Assembly (NCBI GenBank): GCA_003222535.1 | Contig: QHWJ01000244.1 | Location: forward strand, 1,830-53,529 | Direction of reading: 5' to 3' | DNA: 51,700 nucleotides | Source: Acidobacteriota bacterium | GTDB taxonomy: Bacteria; Acidobacteriota; Vicinamibacteria; Vicinamibacterales; CAVVIG01 | Shown: piece by piece, positions 7,695-16,310 of the stretch | How positions within the stretch are numbered: the stretch's first letter is position 1 | Layout: every line of letters begins with the position of its first letter | Translations under genes and position numbers: made by a program | Notes under the pieces: model-generated | The model's input: the letters and a program-made list of their open reading frames with translations, nothing else | Databases searched by the model: none | What the model was told of the DNA's origin: nothing

Positions 7695-9830
7695 CTATTG
7701 CGACGGTCGTCTTGCCGCGCCGGGCAGGCTGAACGCCAGGTACTCGCCGGAGTACGCGCCGCCGCCAACGGCGACGACGATGTACTGCTTGCCGTCCACC
7801 GAGTATGTCATCGGCGATCCGCTTTGAGCAGCCGGCATCCAGACGGCGCCGACTTCCTGACCGGTATTCTTGTCGTAGGCACGGAGCATCGCGCCGCGCT
7901 GGCGTCCCGGCGGCGCGGTGATCTGCGGATCGCCCATGACGACGATCGTCTTGGTGACCATCAACCCGACGCCCGACGTGCCCGGCTGGCCGGTCTTCGG
8001 AATGTTCCGCCCCGCGAGCAGCGGATGGGTGCGAATGTTGTCCGGCGTGTCGCCGTGCGGCACCTGCCACATCAGCTCACCGCGATCGAGATTGATGGCG
8101 GAGAGGACGCCGTACGGCGGCTTGACGATCGGCAGGCCCTGGACGTTCAGGCCGCCGCCACCCGTGGCCGGTGGATTGGCGGCGGTTCCGGCGGGCGGCG
8201 TCGGTGCGGCCGGAGCGTTCGGGCGCGGCGGCGCATCGGCGGCGCAGCAGTCGCCCGGCCCGAGCACTTCCCGGAATTCCTGTCCCGCAATGCCGGAGAC
8301 ATATCGAATGTCGGAGAATCCCTGCGGCGGCGCGACGAGCGAACGGGTGGATGGCATGTTGCCTGCCTGCGCGAACACCACATGCATCTCGGGATCGGCA
8401 GCCGAGCCTGGCCAGTTCGTCGCCGTCCCGGCACCGACGGCGCCGAGGATACCGGTCACATTCCCCAGCATCGGCGGCGTGAATGGTGAATTACCGACCC
8501 GGTAACGCTTCAGGACGTCGAGGCCCTGCGCCCGCAGCTCCGGCGTGAAGTCGATCACATCGTCAGGCATCTTGAGGTAGTTGCGGCCGTAAGGCGGCGG
8601 CTTGGTCGGGAACGGCTGCGTCGGCGACGTCTTTTCGCCCGGGACGTCGGACTGCGGCACGGGCCGCTCTTCGATCGGCCACACGGGCTGGCCGGTGATG
8701 CGGTCGAAGACATACAGGTACGCCTGCTTGCTCGGCGACGCCACCGCCTTGATCGCCCGGCCGTTCACGTTGATGTCGAGCAGGAGCGGGGCCGACGAGT
8801 TGTCGAAGTTCCAGACCGGATGGTGCACGAACTGGAAATACCACTTGCGCTGGCCGGTTTTCAGATCGACGCAGACGAGGCTTTCGGCAAACAGATTGTT
8901 CCCCGGGCGATGCCCGCCGTAATAGTCGGACGTCGGCGTCTCCACCGGCAGGTAGACCAGGCCAAGATCCTCGTCGACGGTGATTTGCGTCCAGACACCG
9001 GTGTTGCCGTTGACGGCCCACGACTCGTTCTCCCACGTGTCGTTGCCGAACTCGCCCGGACGCGGAATCGTGTGGAACGTCCACAACAGCTTGCCCGTCC
9101 GCACGTCGAACGCGCGCACCAGGCCCTTGGTGTTGTTGTGCGTGGAGACCGTCGCGCCTTCCCGCATGGCGGAGCCGACGATCACGACGTCCTTCGCCAC
9201 GGCCGCCGTCGAATGGACGCCGATCTCCCCGGTCTCGAGATCGATCGGCTCGCCCTTGCCTTTGACGGCGCCCACTTTCAGGTCGAGGATCCCGCCCTTG
9301 CCGAAGGACGGAATCAGGGCGCCATTTTTCGCGCTGAGCTCGACGAGCTGATAGCCGGTCGTCACGTAGATCACGCGGTCATCGCCTTTGCCGTCGGTCC
9401 AATACGACACGCCGCGCCCCGAAAGCTGCCGCGGCGAGACGGCGGCGCGCTTTCCCTCGCGGAGGCTGTGCGTCCAGATCACTTCGCCCGTCCGGCCGTC
9501 GAGCGCGACGACAGATCGGCGGGTGCCGCCGGTGGTGTACAACACGCCCTTGATCGCCAGCGGCGTGCCCTCCAGCTTGTATTCGGGCCGGGGGCCCAGG
9601 TTGTCGGTCTTGAACCGCCAGGCGACCTCGAGCTGGTTGAAATTCGAGCCGTTGATCTGGTCGAGCGGCGAATACCTGGTGCCCTTCATGTCCGCGGTGT
9701 AGTGCGGCCAGTCGCCGTTTCTGGTCGAGGGCTGGCCCGCGGACTGGCTCGAGAGCCCTCGCGTCAGCCACATCAGGCCGACGATGACCAGGGCCAGCGA
9801 CGGGACGATCCGAACAATTCTTCTGGACAT
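7695..9830 (-). CDS. PQQ-dependent glucose-dehydrogenase-like quinoprotein
   Basis: A 711-residue protein. The ATG at 9830 has AAGGAG about 7 bases upstream and starts an export signal (MSRRIVRIVPSLALVIVGLM). The mature part begins GDWPHYTADMKGTRYSPLDQ, the entry to an eight-bladed PQQ beta-propeller. Blades are marked by VVALDGRTGEVIW, VRAFDVRTGKLLW and VCVDLKTGQRKW. Active-site blocks resemble membrane glucose dehydrogenase: FVHHPVWNFD carries the likely catalytic Asp (the first Asp of the usual WDxD is Asn here), and ASPSKQAYLYVFDRITGQPV carries the PQQ-contacting Lys. A Pro/Ala/Gly-rich insert lies near residues 540-580. Such enzymes oxidise sugars or alcohols in the periplasm and pass electrons to quinone or cytochrome c. 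The substrate is uncertain. Confidence 0.88.
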   Translation of the reverse strand: MSRRIVRIVPSLALVIVGLMWLTRGLSSQSAGQPSTRNGDWPHYTADMKGTRYSPLDQINGSNFNQLEVAWRFKTDNLGPRPEYKLEGTPLAIKGVLYTTGGTRRSVVALDGRTGEVIWTHSLREGKRAAVSPRQLSGRGVSYWTDGKGDDRVIYVTTGYQLVELSAKNGALIPSFGKGGILDLKVGAVKGKGEPIDLETGEIGVHSTAAVAKDVVIVGSAMREGATVSTHNNTKGLVRAFDVRTGKLLWTFHTIPRPGEFGNDTWENESWAVNGNTGVWTQITVDEDLGLVYLPVETPTSDYYGGHRPGNNLFAESLVCVDLKTGQRKWYFQFVHHPVWNFDNSSAPLLLDINVNGRAIKAVASPSKQAYLYVFDRITGQPVWPIEERPVPQSDVPGEKTSPTQPFPTKPPPYGRNYLKMPDDVIDFTPELRAQGLDVLKRYRVGNSPFTPPMLGNVTGILGAVGAGTATNWPGSAADPEMHVVFAQAGNMPSTRSLVAPPQGFSDIRYVSGIAGQEFREVLGPGDCCAADAPPRPNAPAAPTPPAGTAANPPATGGGGLNVQGLPIVKPPYGVLSAINLDRGELMWQVPHGDTPDNIRTHPLLAGRNIPKTGQPGTSGVGLMVTKTIVVMGDPQITAPPGRQRGAMLRAYDKNTGQEVGAVWMPAAQSGSPMTYSVDGKQYIVVAVGGGAYSGEYLAFSLPGAARRPSQ

Positions 9831-9946
9831 CGTTCCACTCCTTCTGACTTCGGACAACGCCGTGGAACCAGGGGATGCTACTGTGTGTGGGCAGTGTAGG
9901 CTCAGCGTGCCAGACTCGTCCAGAGAAACAGTTCCTCGAAGGGTAC

Positions 9947-10003
9947 CTGTCCTGAGCGAGACGCTCATCCTTCGACAGGCTCAGGACGAGCGGCGAGTCG
10001 AAG
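9947..10003. repeat. TTCGACAGGCTCAGGA repeat
   Basis: Contains GCTCATCC, TTCGACAGGCTCA and GGACGAGC: two 8-base arms (one mismatch) around a 13-base centre. Further copies lie at 12426-12510 (two in tandem) and 20098-20165. Translated pieces such as HPEPVEG and LRQAQDER appear as false protein ends in many environmental genomes. This copy ends about 10 bases before the PhoD start. Confidence 0.85.
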
Positions 10004-10012
10004 AGCCCTGTT

Positions 10013-11602
10013 ATGACGAACACCCTCCGATTCTACGACCGCGCGCTCTTTCGCCTCTCGCGGCGTGAGCTGCTGGGGCTCACGGGGATGCTCGGCGCCG
10101 CCGCGCTTGCGCCGCCGCTGACCCTCCGCCGCCTTCTGGCCAAGCCCATCTTTGGAGCCTACCCGTTCTCGATGGGCGTGGCGTCGGGCGACCCCCTGCC
10201 GGACGGCGTCGTGCTGTGGACACGGCTCGCCCCGAAGCCGCTCGACGGCGGCGGCATGCCGCCGGCCATCGTCGACGTCGGCTGGGAGATCGCGCGCGAC
10301 GCGGCGTTCAGGACGATCCTGCAGACGGGAACCACGCTCGCCCGGCCCGAGCTCGCACACAGCGTCCACATTGAAGTCGCCGGCCTCGACCCGGGCCGCG
10401 AGTACTGGTACCGCTTCCACGCGGGAGACGAGGTGAGCCAGACCGGGCGCACCAGAACGGCGCCGCCCCCGGGCGCGGCCGTCGACCGTCTGCGCTTTGC
10501 CGTCTGCGGCTGCAGCCACTACGAGGACGGGTACTTCACGGCCCTCCGCTCGATCGCCGAGGAGGACTTCGACTTCGTCGTCCATACGGGCGACTACATC
10601 TACGAAGGACGCGGCGATGGCGACCCCCTCGACCCGCGCAAGCGACAGCATCTCGGCGGAGAGCTCTTTACGCTTGCCGACTATCGCAACCGGTACGCGC
10701 AGTACAAGTCCGACCAGGACCTCATGGCCGCGCATGCCTCGGCGCCGTTCATCGTCATACCGGACGATCATGAGGTCGCCAACGATTACGCGGGCGACTT
10801 CGATCTGCGCGGCACGCCTCCGGAGCTCTTCGCGCTCCGGCGCGCCGCGGCCTACCAGGCGTACTACGAGGCAATGCCGCTGCGCGCGAGCGCGTTGCCG
10901 TCAGGCAGCCACATGCGTATCTACCGCCGCCTGCAGTTCGGCAGCCTCGTCGACCTGAGCCTGCTCGACACGCGTCAGTGGCGTGCGCGCCAGGTGTGCG
11001 GCGGAGGGAACCGGACCGATTGCCCCGAGGCGCTCGATCCCGGGCGCTCGATCCTGGGGCCCGAGCAGGAGAAGTGGCTGTTCGACAATCTCGCGGACGT
11101 GCACGCCAGGTGGACGGTGCTCGGACAGCAGGTGCCTACCTTCGCTCGTAATTTCGGGGCCGACGGTGTGGGGCGCTTCTGGATGGACAAGTGGGACGGC
11201 TACGTCGCCGCGCGCAATCGCCTTTACTCGCGGCTGTTGGAGGCGAAGACGCCCAATCCGATCGTGCTCTCGGGCGACGTGCACCAGCATTTCGCCGCCG
11301 ACCTCAAACTCGATTTCCGCGATCCACGTTCCGCCTGTGTCGGCGTGGAGCTCACGAACTCGTCAATCACGACCAACGGCGATGGCAGCGACGTGTCGAC
11401 GACCTGGGAGCGAACCAGGGCCGACAACCCGCACATCACGTACCACAGCGCGCGTCGCGGCTACATCGCGTGCACGGCCACGCCTGCCACCTTGCGCGCC
11501 GATTTCAAGATTATCGAGAAAGTGTCGGAGCCCAATCAGCCGGTGCGCATCGGCGGCGCGCTCGTCGTCGAAGCGGGCCGTCCCGGCGGCAGTGTGGCTT
11601 GA
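10013..11602 (+). CDS. phoD: PhoD-family alkaline phosphatase, Tat-exported
   Basis: A 529-residue protein with a Tat-type leader: LSRRELLG followed by LTGMLGAAALA. An N-terminal PhoD beta-sandwich domain (FSMGVASGDPLPDGVVLWTR to YRFHAGDEVS) precedes the metallophosphatase core. Metal and active-site motifs are FAVCGCSHYEDGYF, VVHTGDYIYEG, IVIPDDHEVANDY and VLSGDVHQHFAADL. PhoD enzymes are secreted phosphomonoesterases/phosphodiesterases using Ca2+ and Fe3+, and they release phosphate outside the cytoplasm. No Shine-Dalgarno is obvious because a repeat sits just upstream, so the start is moderately certain. No Pho box was recognised. Confidence 0.93.
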   Translation: MTNTLRFYDRALFRLSRRELLGLTGMLGAAALAPPLTLRRLLAKPIFGAYPFSMGVASGDPLPDGVVLWTRLAPKPLDGGGMPPAIVDVGWEIARDAAFRTILQTGTTLARPELAHSVHIEVAGLDPGREYWYRFHAGDEVSQTGRTRTAPPPGAAVDRLRFAVCGCSHYEDGYFTALRSIAEEDFDFVVHTGDYIYEGRGDGDPLDPRKRQHLGGELFTLADYRNRYAQYKSDQDLMAAHASAPFIVIPDDHEVANDYAGDFDLRGTPPELFALRRAAAYQAYYEAMPLRASALPSGSHMRIYRRLQFGSLVDLSLLDTRQWRARQVCGGGNRTDCPEALDPGRSILGPEQEKWLFDNLADVHARWTVLGQQVPTFARNFGADGVGRFWMDKWDGYVAARNRLYSRLLEAKTPNPIVLSGDVHQHFAADLKLDFRDPRSACVGVELTNSSITTNGDGSDVSTTWERTRADNPHITYHSARRGYIACTATPATLRADFKIIEKVSEPNQPVRIGGALVVEAGRPGGSVA

Positions 11603-11833
11603 ACCGGGGGACGGTCCATTCTTGTCGACCTTGAAAGCGTCGACCTACGCATCCTGCGAAGCGTACAACAATCAACGCAAAGCCCGCTGAGCCCGCAAAG
11701 GAGAACCCCTTGCGAGCTCGGCGTTCAGTTCGTTCATTGCCGGTTCACGGCAAAAGACCCGGTCTGGGAGTCGATCGTGAACTCGCGCAGAACGAAAGTG
11801 ATCGTTGAAAGTTGACAGTTGTGTGGTGAGCGG
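11603..11833. other. Spacer with worn REP and repeat fragments
   Basis: No gene seen. 11624-11647 is a diverged palindrome (GTCGAC ... GTCGAC then CTACG) of the REP-like family. 11661-11700 holds one arm of the AACGCA/CCCGC-type repeat found complete at 16148-16253. Confidence 0.5.
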
Positions 11834-12229
11834 TTATTTCGCTTTCCCCTTGACGTCGACTCCGCCCATGATGACGGCCCCTTCAGCCATGAGGAGCAGC
11901 GGCGCGACGATGTCGCCGGTGACCGATCCCGTCGCGCGGAGCTCGACTTTGACGTTGGCCTTGACGTTTCCCGTGACGGCCCCGCTGATGATGATTGTTT
12001 GTGCGACGAGGTCCGCCTTGATCGAGGCGCCGGGCCCTATCGTCAGACTGTGATCGCCCAGTTCGATCGTCCCTTCGACGCTGCCATCGATCGTCAGGTT
12101 CTCGGTGCTGACTATCTTGCCCTGGACAAGGAGCGCCTTGCCGATCCACGCCGCCAGCCGCCGCTCATTCAGCGGTGGTTGCCGCGCGTCAGGCAGCACT
12201 TGCTCGCGCACGCTGTCTACATTCGACAT
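11834..12229 (-). CDS. Bactofilin (polymer-forming cytoskeletal protein)
   Basis: A 131-residue protein consisting almost entirely of a right-handed beta-helix bactofilin domain. It runs from IGKALLVQGKIVSTENLTID, with repeated turns (GSVEGTIELG, LTIGPGASIKADL, VTGNVKANVKVEL), to IVAPLLLMAEGAVIMGGVDV. Bactofilins assemble without nucleotide into filaments at the inner membrane and organise cell-wall synthesis or polar structures. The ATG at 12229 has a purine-rich GGAGGGGGAG directly before it. An ATG at 12274 would add 15 residues with no family match. It stands alone between genes of opposite direction, with no cell-wall partner visible. Confidence 0.92.
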   Translation of the reverse strand: MSNVDSVREQVLPDARQPPLNERRLAAWIGKALLVQGKIVSTENLTIDGSVEGTIELGDHSLTIGPGASIKADLVAQTIIISGAVTGNVKANVKVELRATGSVTGDIVAPLLLMAEGAVIMGGVDVKGKAK

Positions 12230-12299
12230 CTCCCCCTCCATCCGGCCGTTCGACGCGTCGGAACCTGCGCGCAAATTATCGGCTCGCTTGCGACGGGAT

Positions 12300-12368
12300 C
12301 AGCGAACAACCGTGCTTCTGACCTCTCACTTCCGACTTCCGACGTCCGACTTTTGACTTCTGACTTTC
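12300..12368. repeat. Tandem degenerate TTCTGACTTC units
   Basis: A run of about eight 9-10-base units (CTTCTGACC, TCTCACTTC, CGACTTCCGACG, TTTTGACTTCTGAC and so on) with single-base drift between units. It belongs to the short-period class seen at 18891 and 27471, but here only one arm is present. Confidence 0.6.
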
Positions 12369-12425
12369 GGCAACCTGATAAGGTATTCTAGCCGCCAGAC
12401 TCCGCATGAGACGGCGTCGGTGGCC

Positions 12426-12510
12426 TGTCCCGAGCGAGACATTCATCCTTCGACAGGCTCAGGATGAGCGCCTTCGACAGGCTCGGGATGAGCGGCGCGT
12501 CGACGGCTCG
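12426..12510. repeat. Two tandem TTCGACAGGCTC repeats
   Basis: Two copies of the same repeat as at 9947, with a GAGCGAGACATTCATCC lead-in like that of the first copy (GAGCGAGACGCTCATCC). They end about 15 bases before the start of the next gene. Confidence 0.85.
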
Positions 12511-12524
12511 AAGGAGGAGGCGTC

Positions 12525-13943
12525 ATGGTTCGACCGGCCGCGGTGGCGCTCCTGCTGGTGATCGCTGCTCCGGCGGCGGACACGCCGGACCCGGAAGACT
12601 GGTCGCGCTTCCGCGGTCCGAACGGATCCGGCATCTCCGCCAGCACGCGCGTGCCGGCCGAGCTTGGCCCCGACCGCAACGTCATCTGGAAAACCGAGTT
12701 GCCGTTCGGCCACTCGTCGCCAGTGCTGACACGCGATCGCATTTTTCTGACCGCCGCGCGGGGCGAGCGGCTCGTCACGATCTGCCTCGATCGCCGCACC
12801 GGTCGGATCCTCTGGGAGCGCGAGGCTCCCCGCGCCCGCCTGGAAAAGCTCGACAGCCGGAACGGCCCGGCCGGGCCCACCCCGGCGACCGACGGCAGGA
12901 ACGTCTTCGTGTTCTTCGCCGATTTCGGATTGCTGTCCTACGACATGGAAGGCCGCGAGCGCTGGCGCCTCCCGCTCGGGCCGTTCAACAACCTCTACGG
13001 CATGGGCTCCTCGCCGGTGCTCGTCGACGACACGGTGATCCTCGCGTGCGATCAGAACACCGACTCCTTCCTCATCAGTGTTGGACGAGACAACGGGCGC
13101 GTGCGATGGAAGATGCCGCGGCCGGAGGCGCACAGCGGCCATTCGACGCCGATCCTCTACACGCCCGCCGGCGGTCCGACGCAGGTGATTGTTCCCGGCT
13201 CCTTTCTGCTGACGGCGTACGCTTCGCAGAGCGGCGAGAAGATCTGGTGGGTGCGTGGCCTGTCCTTCGAGCTGAAATCCACGCCCGTCGTGCGGGGCGA
13301 CACGCTCTACATCAACGGCTTCGGGACGCCGCAGAACCAGCCAGGCGCAAATCCGGTGATCCCCGCCTTCGAGGCGGTTGTCCGGCAGTACGCGGACGCG
13401 GCGGGCAAGGTCACCCTGGCGAGCCTGCCGAACGGCAATGCCCGCTCGTGGATCGACCTGGACTCGAACGGCGAGGTGTCCGAGAGCGAATGGGACTACT
13501 ACCGCGCGGCGATGGCGAGCGAGAACGGCATGCTGGCGATCCGTCTCGGTGGCCGCGGGGACATGACCGACACCAACGTGCGCTGGGCGTATCACAAGGC
13601 GGTGCCGCAATTGCCGTCGCCGCTGGTCTACCGCAGCGTGCTCTACATGGTGAACGACGGCGGGATCGTCACGGCGCTCAATCCCGAAACCGGCGGCGAG
13701 ATTGGCCAGGGCCGCCTGAAGGGAGCGATCGACAGCTACTATGCGTCGCCGGTCGCGGGCGACGGCAAGATCTTCCTGCTGAGCGAACGGGGCAAGGTCG
13801 CCGTGCTCGGGACCGGCGGCAGCCTCGAGCCGATGGTCGTCAACGATCTCGGCGATGATATCTACGCGACCCCGGCGATCTCCGACGGGAAGATTTATCT
13901 TCGAACCCGCGGCTGGCTATACTGCTTCGGGCTGCCTCACTGA
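12525..13943 (+). CDS. Secreted PQQ-like beta-propeller protein with EF-hand insert
   Basis: A 472-residue protein with a short signal peptide and mature start DWSRFRGPNGSGIS, typical of BamB/PQQ-repeat propellers. Blades are marked by ICLDRRTGRILWERE, ISVGRDNGRVRWKMP, SQSGEKIWWVRGL and ALNPETGGEIGQG. Catalytic residues of true quinoprotein dehydrogenases are not evident, so it may be structural or a binding protein. Residues 311-322 form a full EF-hand loop (DLDSNGEVSESE: Asp, Asp, Asn, Glu, Ser, Glu at positions 1, 3, 5, 7, 9, 12), inserted between blades and suggesting a Ca2+ site. GGAGG lies just before the ATG. The gene is followed at 14024 by a cytochrome c gene in the same direction. 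Confidence 0.88.
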   Translation: MVRPAAVALLLVIAAPAADTPDPEDWSRFRGPNGSGISASTRVPAELGPDRNVIWKTELPFGHSSPVLTRDRIFLTAARGERLVTICLDRRTGRILWEREAPRARLEKLDSRNGPAGPTPATDGRNVFVFFADFGLLSYDMEGRERWRLPLGPFNNLYGMGSSPVLVDDTVILACDQNTDSFLISVGRDNGRVRWKMPRPEAHSGHSTPILYTPAGGPTQVIVPGSFLLTAYASQSGEKIWWVRGLSFELKSTPVVRGDTLYINGFGTPQNQPGANPVIPAFEAVVRQYADAAGKVTLASLPNGNARSWIDLDSNGEVSESEWDYYRAAMASENGMLAIRLGGRGDMTDTNVRWAYHKAVPQLPSPLVYRSVLYMVNDGGIVTALNPETGGEIGQGRLKGAIDSYYASPVAGDGKIFLLSERGKVAVLGTGGSLEPMVVNDLGDDIYATPAISDGKIYLRTRGWLYCFGLPH

Positions 13944-14023
13944 ATTGGTGAACGTGCAGCATGCAGATTTCACGTTGGAGTGCTGATTGGATTGACGATT
14001 GAGTTGCAGATGGGAGGGGAGTG

Positions 14024-15037
14024 ATGCGAAAGGCATTCGGCATTGTGATCCTGGCTCTGTTATCTCTCCTTGCGGCCGGATTTCTCCAGGCCGCGAGCGA
14101 CGCGCCGCCGCCGTGGGCGTACGGCTTCGCGTCGGCGGCCGACGGCGCGGCCAATCCGCCCGCTGCGCCCGCGGCTCCTGCCACTCCGCCCGCGCCGGTC
14201 GACGCCACGCCGAAACAAGTTCCCGGCAGCAGCGCGTCTTTTCCGCTCGCGCAGATCCGCGACGCCTTCGGCCCGGCCGACTGGTTTCCTGGCGATCACC
14301 CGCAGATGCCCGATGTCGTGGCGCACGGCCGCAGGCCGGATGTGCGCGCCTGCAGCCTCTGCCACTATCCCAACGGCAAGGGTCGCCCCGAAAACGCAGG
14401 CGTCGCCGGGCTGCCTTACGACTATTTCGTCCAGACGATGAACGACTTCAAGACCGGCGCGAGAAAGAGCGCCGATTCCCGGAAGGCGAACACGAACGTG
14501 ATGATCGCGATCGCGAAGGGGATGTCCGACGAGGAAGTGAAAGCGGCCGCCACGTACTTCGGCTCGATGAAATGGACGCCGTGGATCAAGGTTGTCGAAG
14601 CCGCCACCGTCCCGAAGACGCGCATCGCCGGAGGCATGTTCCTCAGGATGGAAGGGAACGAGAAGGAGCCGATCGGCGACCGCATCATCGAGACGCCTGA
14701 GGACACGGAGCGAACCGAAGTGCTCCGCGACCCGCGGTCCGGGTTCATCGCGTACGCGCCGATGGGGAGCATCAAGAAGGGGGAAACGCTCGTCACCACC
14801 GGCGGCGGTGGCAGGACGACGGCGTGCGCGGTTTGTCACGGTACGGATCTGAAGGGCCTCGGACCGGTGCCCGGAATCGTGGGCCGTTCCCCCAGCTACA
14901 CGGTCCGCCAGCTGTCCGACATGCAGCGTGGCACGCGCAAAGGCGTGTGGGCCGAACTGATGAAGCCGGTCGTCGCGAACCTGAGCAACCAGGAGATGCT
15001 GGCGATCGCGGCCTACACAGCGTCACGCGTTCCTTAA
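14024..15037 (+). CDS. Diheme cytochrome c
   Basis: A 337-residue exported protein with signal MRKAFGIVILALLSLLAAGF and an Ala/Pro-rich linker before the first domain. There are two c-type haem sites, CSLCH near residue 110 and CAVCH near residue 268, each within its own cytochrome c domain. Likely distal Met ligands are in KGMSDEEV and in the C-terminal helix region. It should carry electrons in the periplasm, plausibly for quinoproteins in the window. GGGAGGGGAG precedes the start; a GTG one codon upstream (14021) is also possible. The spacer to the propeller gene is 80 bases, so co-transcription is likely. Confidence 0.9.
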   Translation: MRKAFGIVILALLSLLAAGFLQAASDAPPPWAYGFASAADGAANPPAAPAAPATPPAPVDATPKQVPGSSASFPLAQIRDAFGPADWFPGDHPQMPDVVAHGRRPDVRACSLCHYPNGKGRPENAGVAGLPYDYFVQTMNDFKTGARKSADSRKANTNVMIAIAKGMSDEEVKAAATYFGSMKWTPWIKVVEAATVPKTRIAGGMFLRMEGNEKEPIGDRIIETPEDTERTEVLRDPRSGFIAYAPMGSIKKGETLVTTGGGGRTTACAVCHGTDLKGLGPVPGIVGRSPSYTVRQLSDMQRGTRKGVWAELMKPVVANLSNQEMLAIAAYTASRVP

Positions 15038-15049
15038 GCCGACATCGGA

Positions 15050-15096
15050 GGCAGCGGGCGGGCATCGCGTGGCTCGGATGCCCGCCCAGCGCTGCC
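15050..15096. terminator. Strong stem-loop after the cytochrome gene
   Basis: Outer arms GGCAGC and GCTGCC and inner arms GGGCGGGCA and TGCCCGCCC (with a 3-base bulge) enclose a 14-base loop. It begins 13 bases after the stop codon. No T-run follows, so it is either a Rho-assisted or hairpin-only end, or a 3' stabiliser. Confidence 0.55.
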
Positions 15097-15178
15097 CGCC
15101 CTCGGACTGTGAATCATCATGTGGACAGGTCGGCGGGAGACGCTTGTCGAACAACGCAGTTTCTCGAGTCCGGCGCTC

Positions 15179-15790
15179 TTATTTACAAGACGCGGCGACG
15201 CGCTGCAGCGAGTGCCCCTGCATCTCGCGGTCCACGAGCACGCCGGTCACGCTGACGCGCTGCCCGACATGACCCGGCAGCTTCAACCTCTTCGATGCAT
15301 CGACGACTTCGATCGACGGAGAGCCCTTCTTCAGAAAGCCCGACTTCCAGCTCCGCGTCCTGGGCCTATTCACGCCGGTCGTGTCCTTCAGGCGGAACGT
15401 CTCGTCGGCAAGCTCGAGGCATCCCGTGATCGTCACCGGAGACGGCTTCTGTACGGATGCCGTTGCCGCCGAATCCATGGCGGGAGCGTTCGGCGACGTC
15501 GCGTCCGCCGCGATGGTCACGGCCGTGACAACTCCCGCCCCTGGCGCCTTTGAGGCCGCGGCCTTCTTCGATCGGGCTTCCGTTTGCGCCACCGCCGCCC
15601 TTTCCGGGCGCGGGTCTGCCGTCGCGATGTCCGCCGGCTGTGAGGGACGGCCCACAGCGATCAACATCGCGGCTCCCATGACGCAAATCACCAACAGGAG
15701 AACGGCCCACGCGCCCATCGCCCCCCTGAAGCGCGTCGATTTCTTCACGCGCGCAGATTTCTTCAAGCGCACCGTTTGCTTCATGCGCAT
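15179..15790 (-). CDS. Membrane-anchored protein of unknown function with C-terminal beta domain
   Basis: A 203-residue protein. The ATG at 15790 has AAGGAGG about 7 bases upstream. A very basic N-terminus (MRMKQTVRLKKSARVKKSTR) precedes one membrane helix (MGAWAVLLLVICVMGAAMLI). Then comes an Ala-rich linker of about 65 residues, and a C-terminal domain from VTITGCLELADETFRLKDTT to VGQRVSVTGVLVDREMQG. That last part looks like a small OB-fold or similar beta-barrel exposed to the periplasm. I know of similar acidobacterial proteins only as uncharacterised. It converges on the cytochrome gene upstream. Confidence 0.75.
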   Translation of the reverse strand: MRMKQTVRLKKSARVKKSTRFRGAMGAWAVLLLVICVMGAAMLIAVGRPSQPADIATADPRPERAAVAQTEARSKKAAASKAPGAGVVTAVTIAADATSPNAPAMDSAATASVQKPSPVTITGCLELADETFRLKDTTGVNRPRTRSWKSGFLKKGSPSIEVVDASKRLKLPGHVGQRVSVTGVLVDREMQGHSLQRVAASCK

Positions 15791-16310
15791 CGATGTCCTC
15801 CTTCGCGGAATGCTTGGAACATCGAGTGTCGAGAGCAAGTGGGGTGCCCGGCCGAGGCTGGCGATGGCCGGCTGTAACGCGTGGTGATGGCGGTGGTTGT
15901 GGGCCTCTCAGAAGGGCAGTCCTGGCGTGTGGCGGGATGAGACACTCAATTCCGTGATCGCGCGGCTAATGCTGCGCCACGAGCCGGCACGCGCCAGCCC
16001 TGCTCAACCTGTCTGCTGTCACGTGTTGGCCGCTATTTCTCCCACGAACTGCCGGACGCCCCGCTCGCCGACGCGGCGCCGGCGGGGACCGAGCCTTTTC
16101 CGGTCGTCGGAGCGATGGCCGGAGGTTAGATTTGTCGTCGGGCGTGTGAAGAAATCACGTACAACGCAGAAACCGCGGAACCCGCAGAGAAGAATCCTTA
16201 CGGTTTTGCTGCGTGTTTCCGCGAGTTCTGCGTTGAACGTCGTGTTTCTTCACCAGCTCTGAAGGCCTGCGCTACGATAGGCCGCCGGCTGATTTCGCAA
16301 GAGGTGCTGC
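15791..16310. other. 520-base region without a gene
   Basis: No frame here looks coding in composition or family content. It contains the inverted repeat at 16148-16253. Promoters for the divergent genes at 15790 and 16311 must lie inside it, but none is clear. Confidence 0.5.
16148..16253. repeat. Imperfect inverted repeat, 'AACGCAGAAACCGCGG' family
   Basis: The left arm (GAAGAAATCACGTACAACG, CAGAAACCGCGGAACCCGC) is matched on the opposite strand by the right arm (TTCCGCGAGTTCTGCGTTG, AACGTCGTGTTTCTTC), forming a hairpin of about 105 bases. The 42 bases at 16150-16191 are identical to 42236-42277. Confidence 0.85.
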
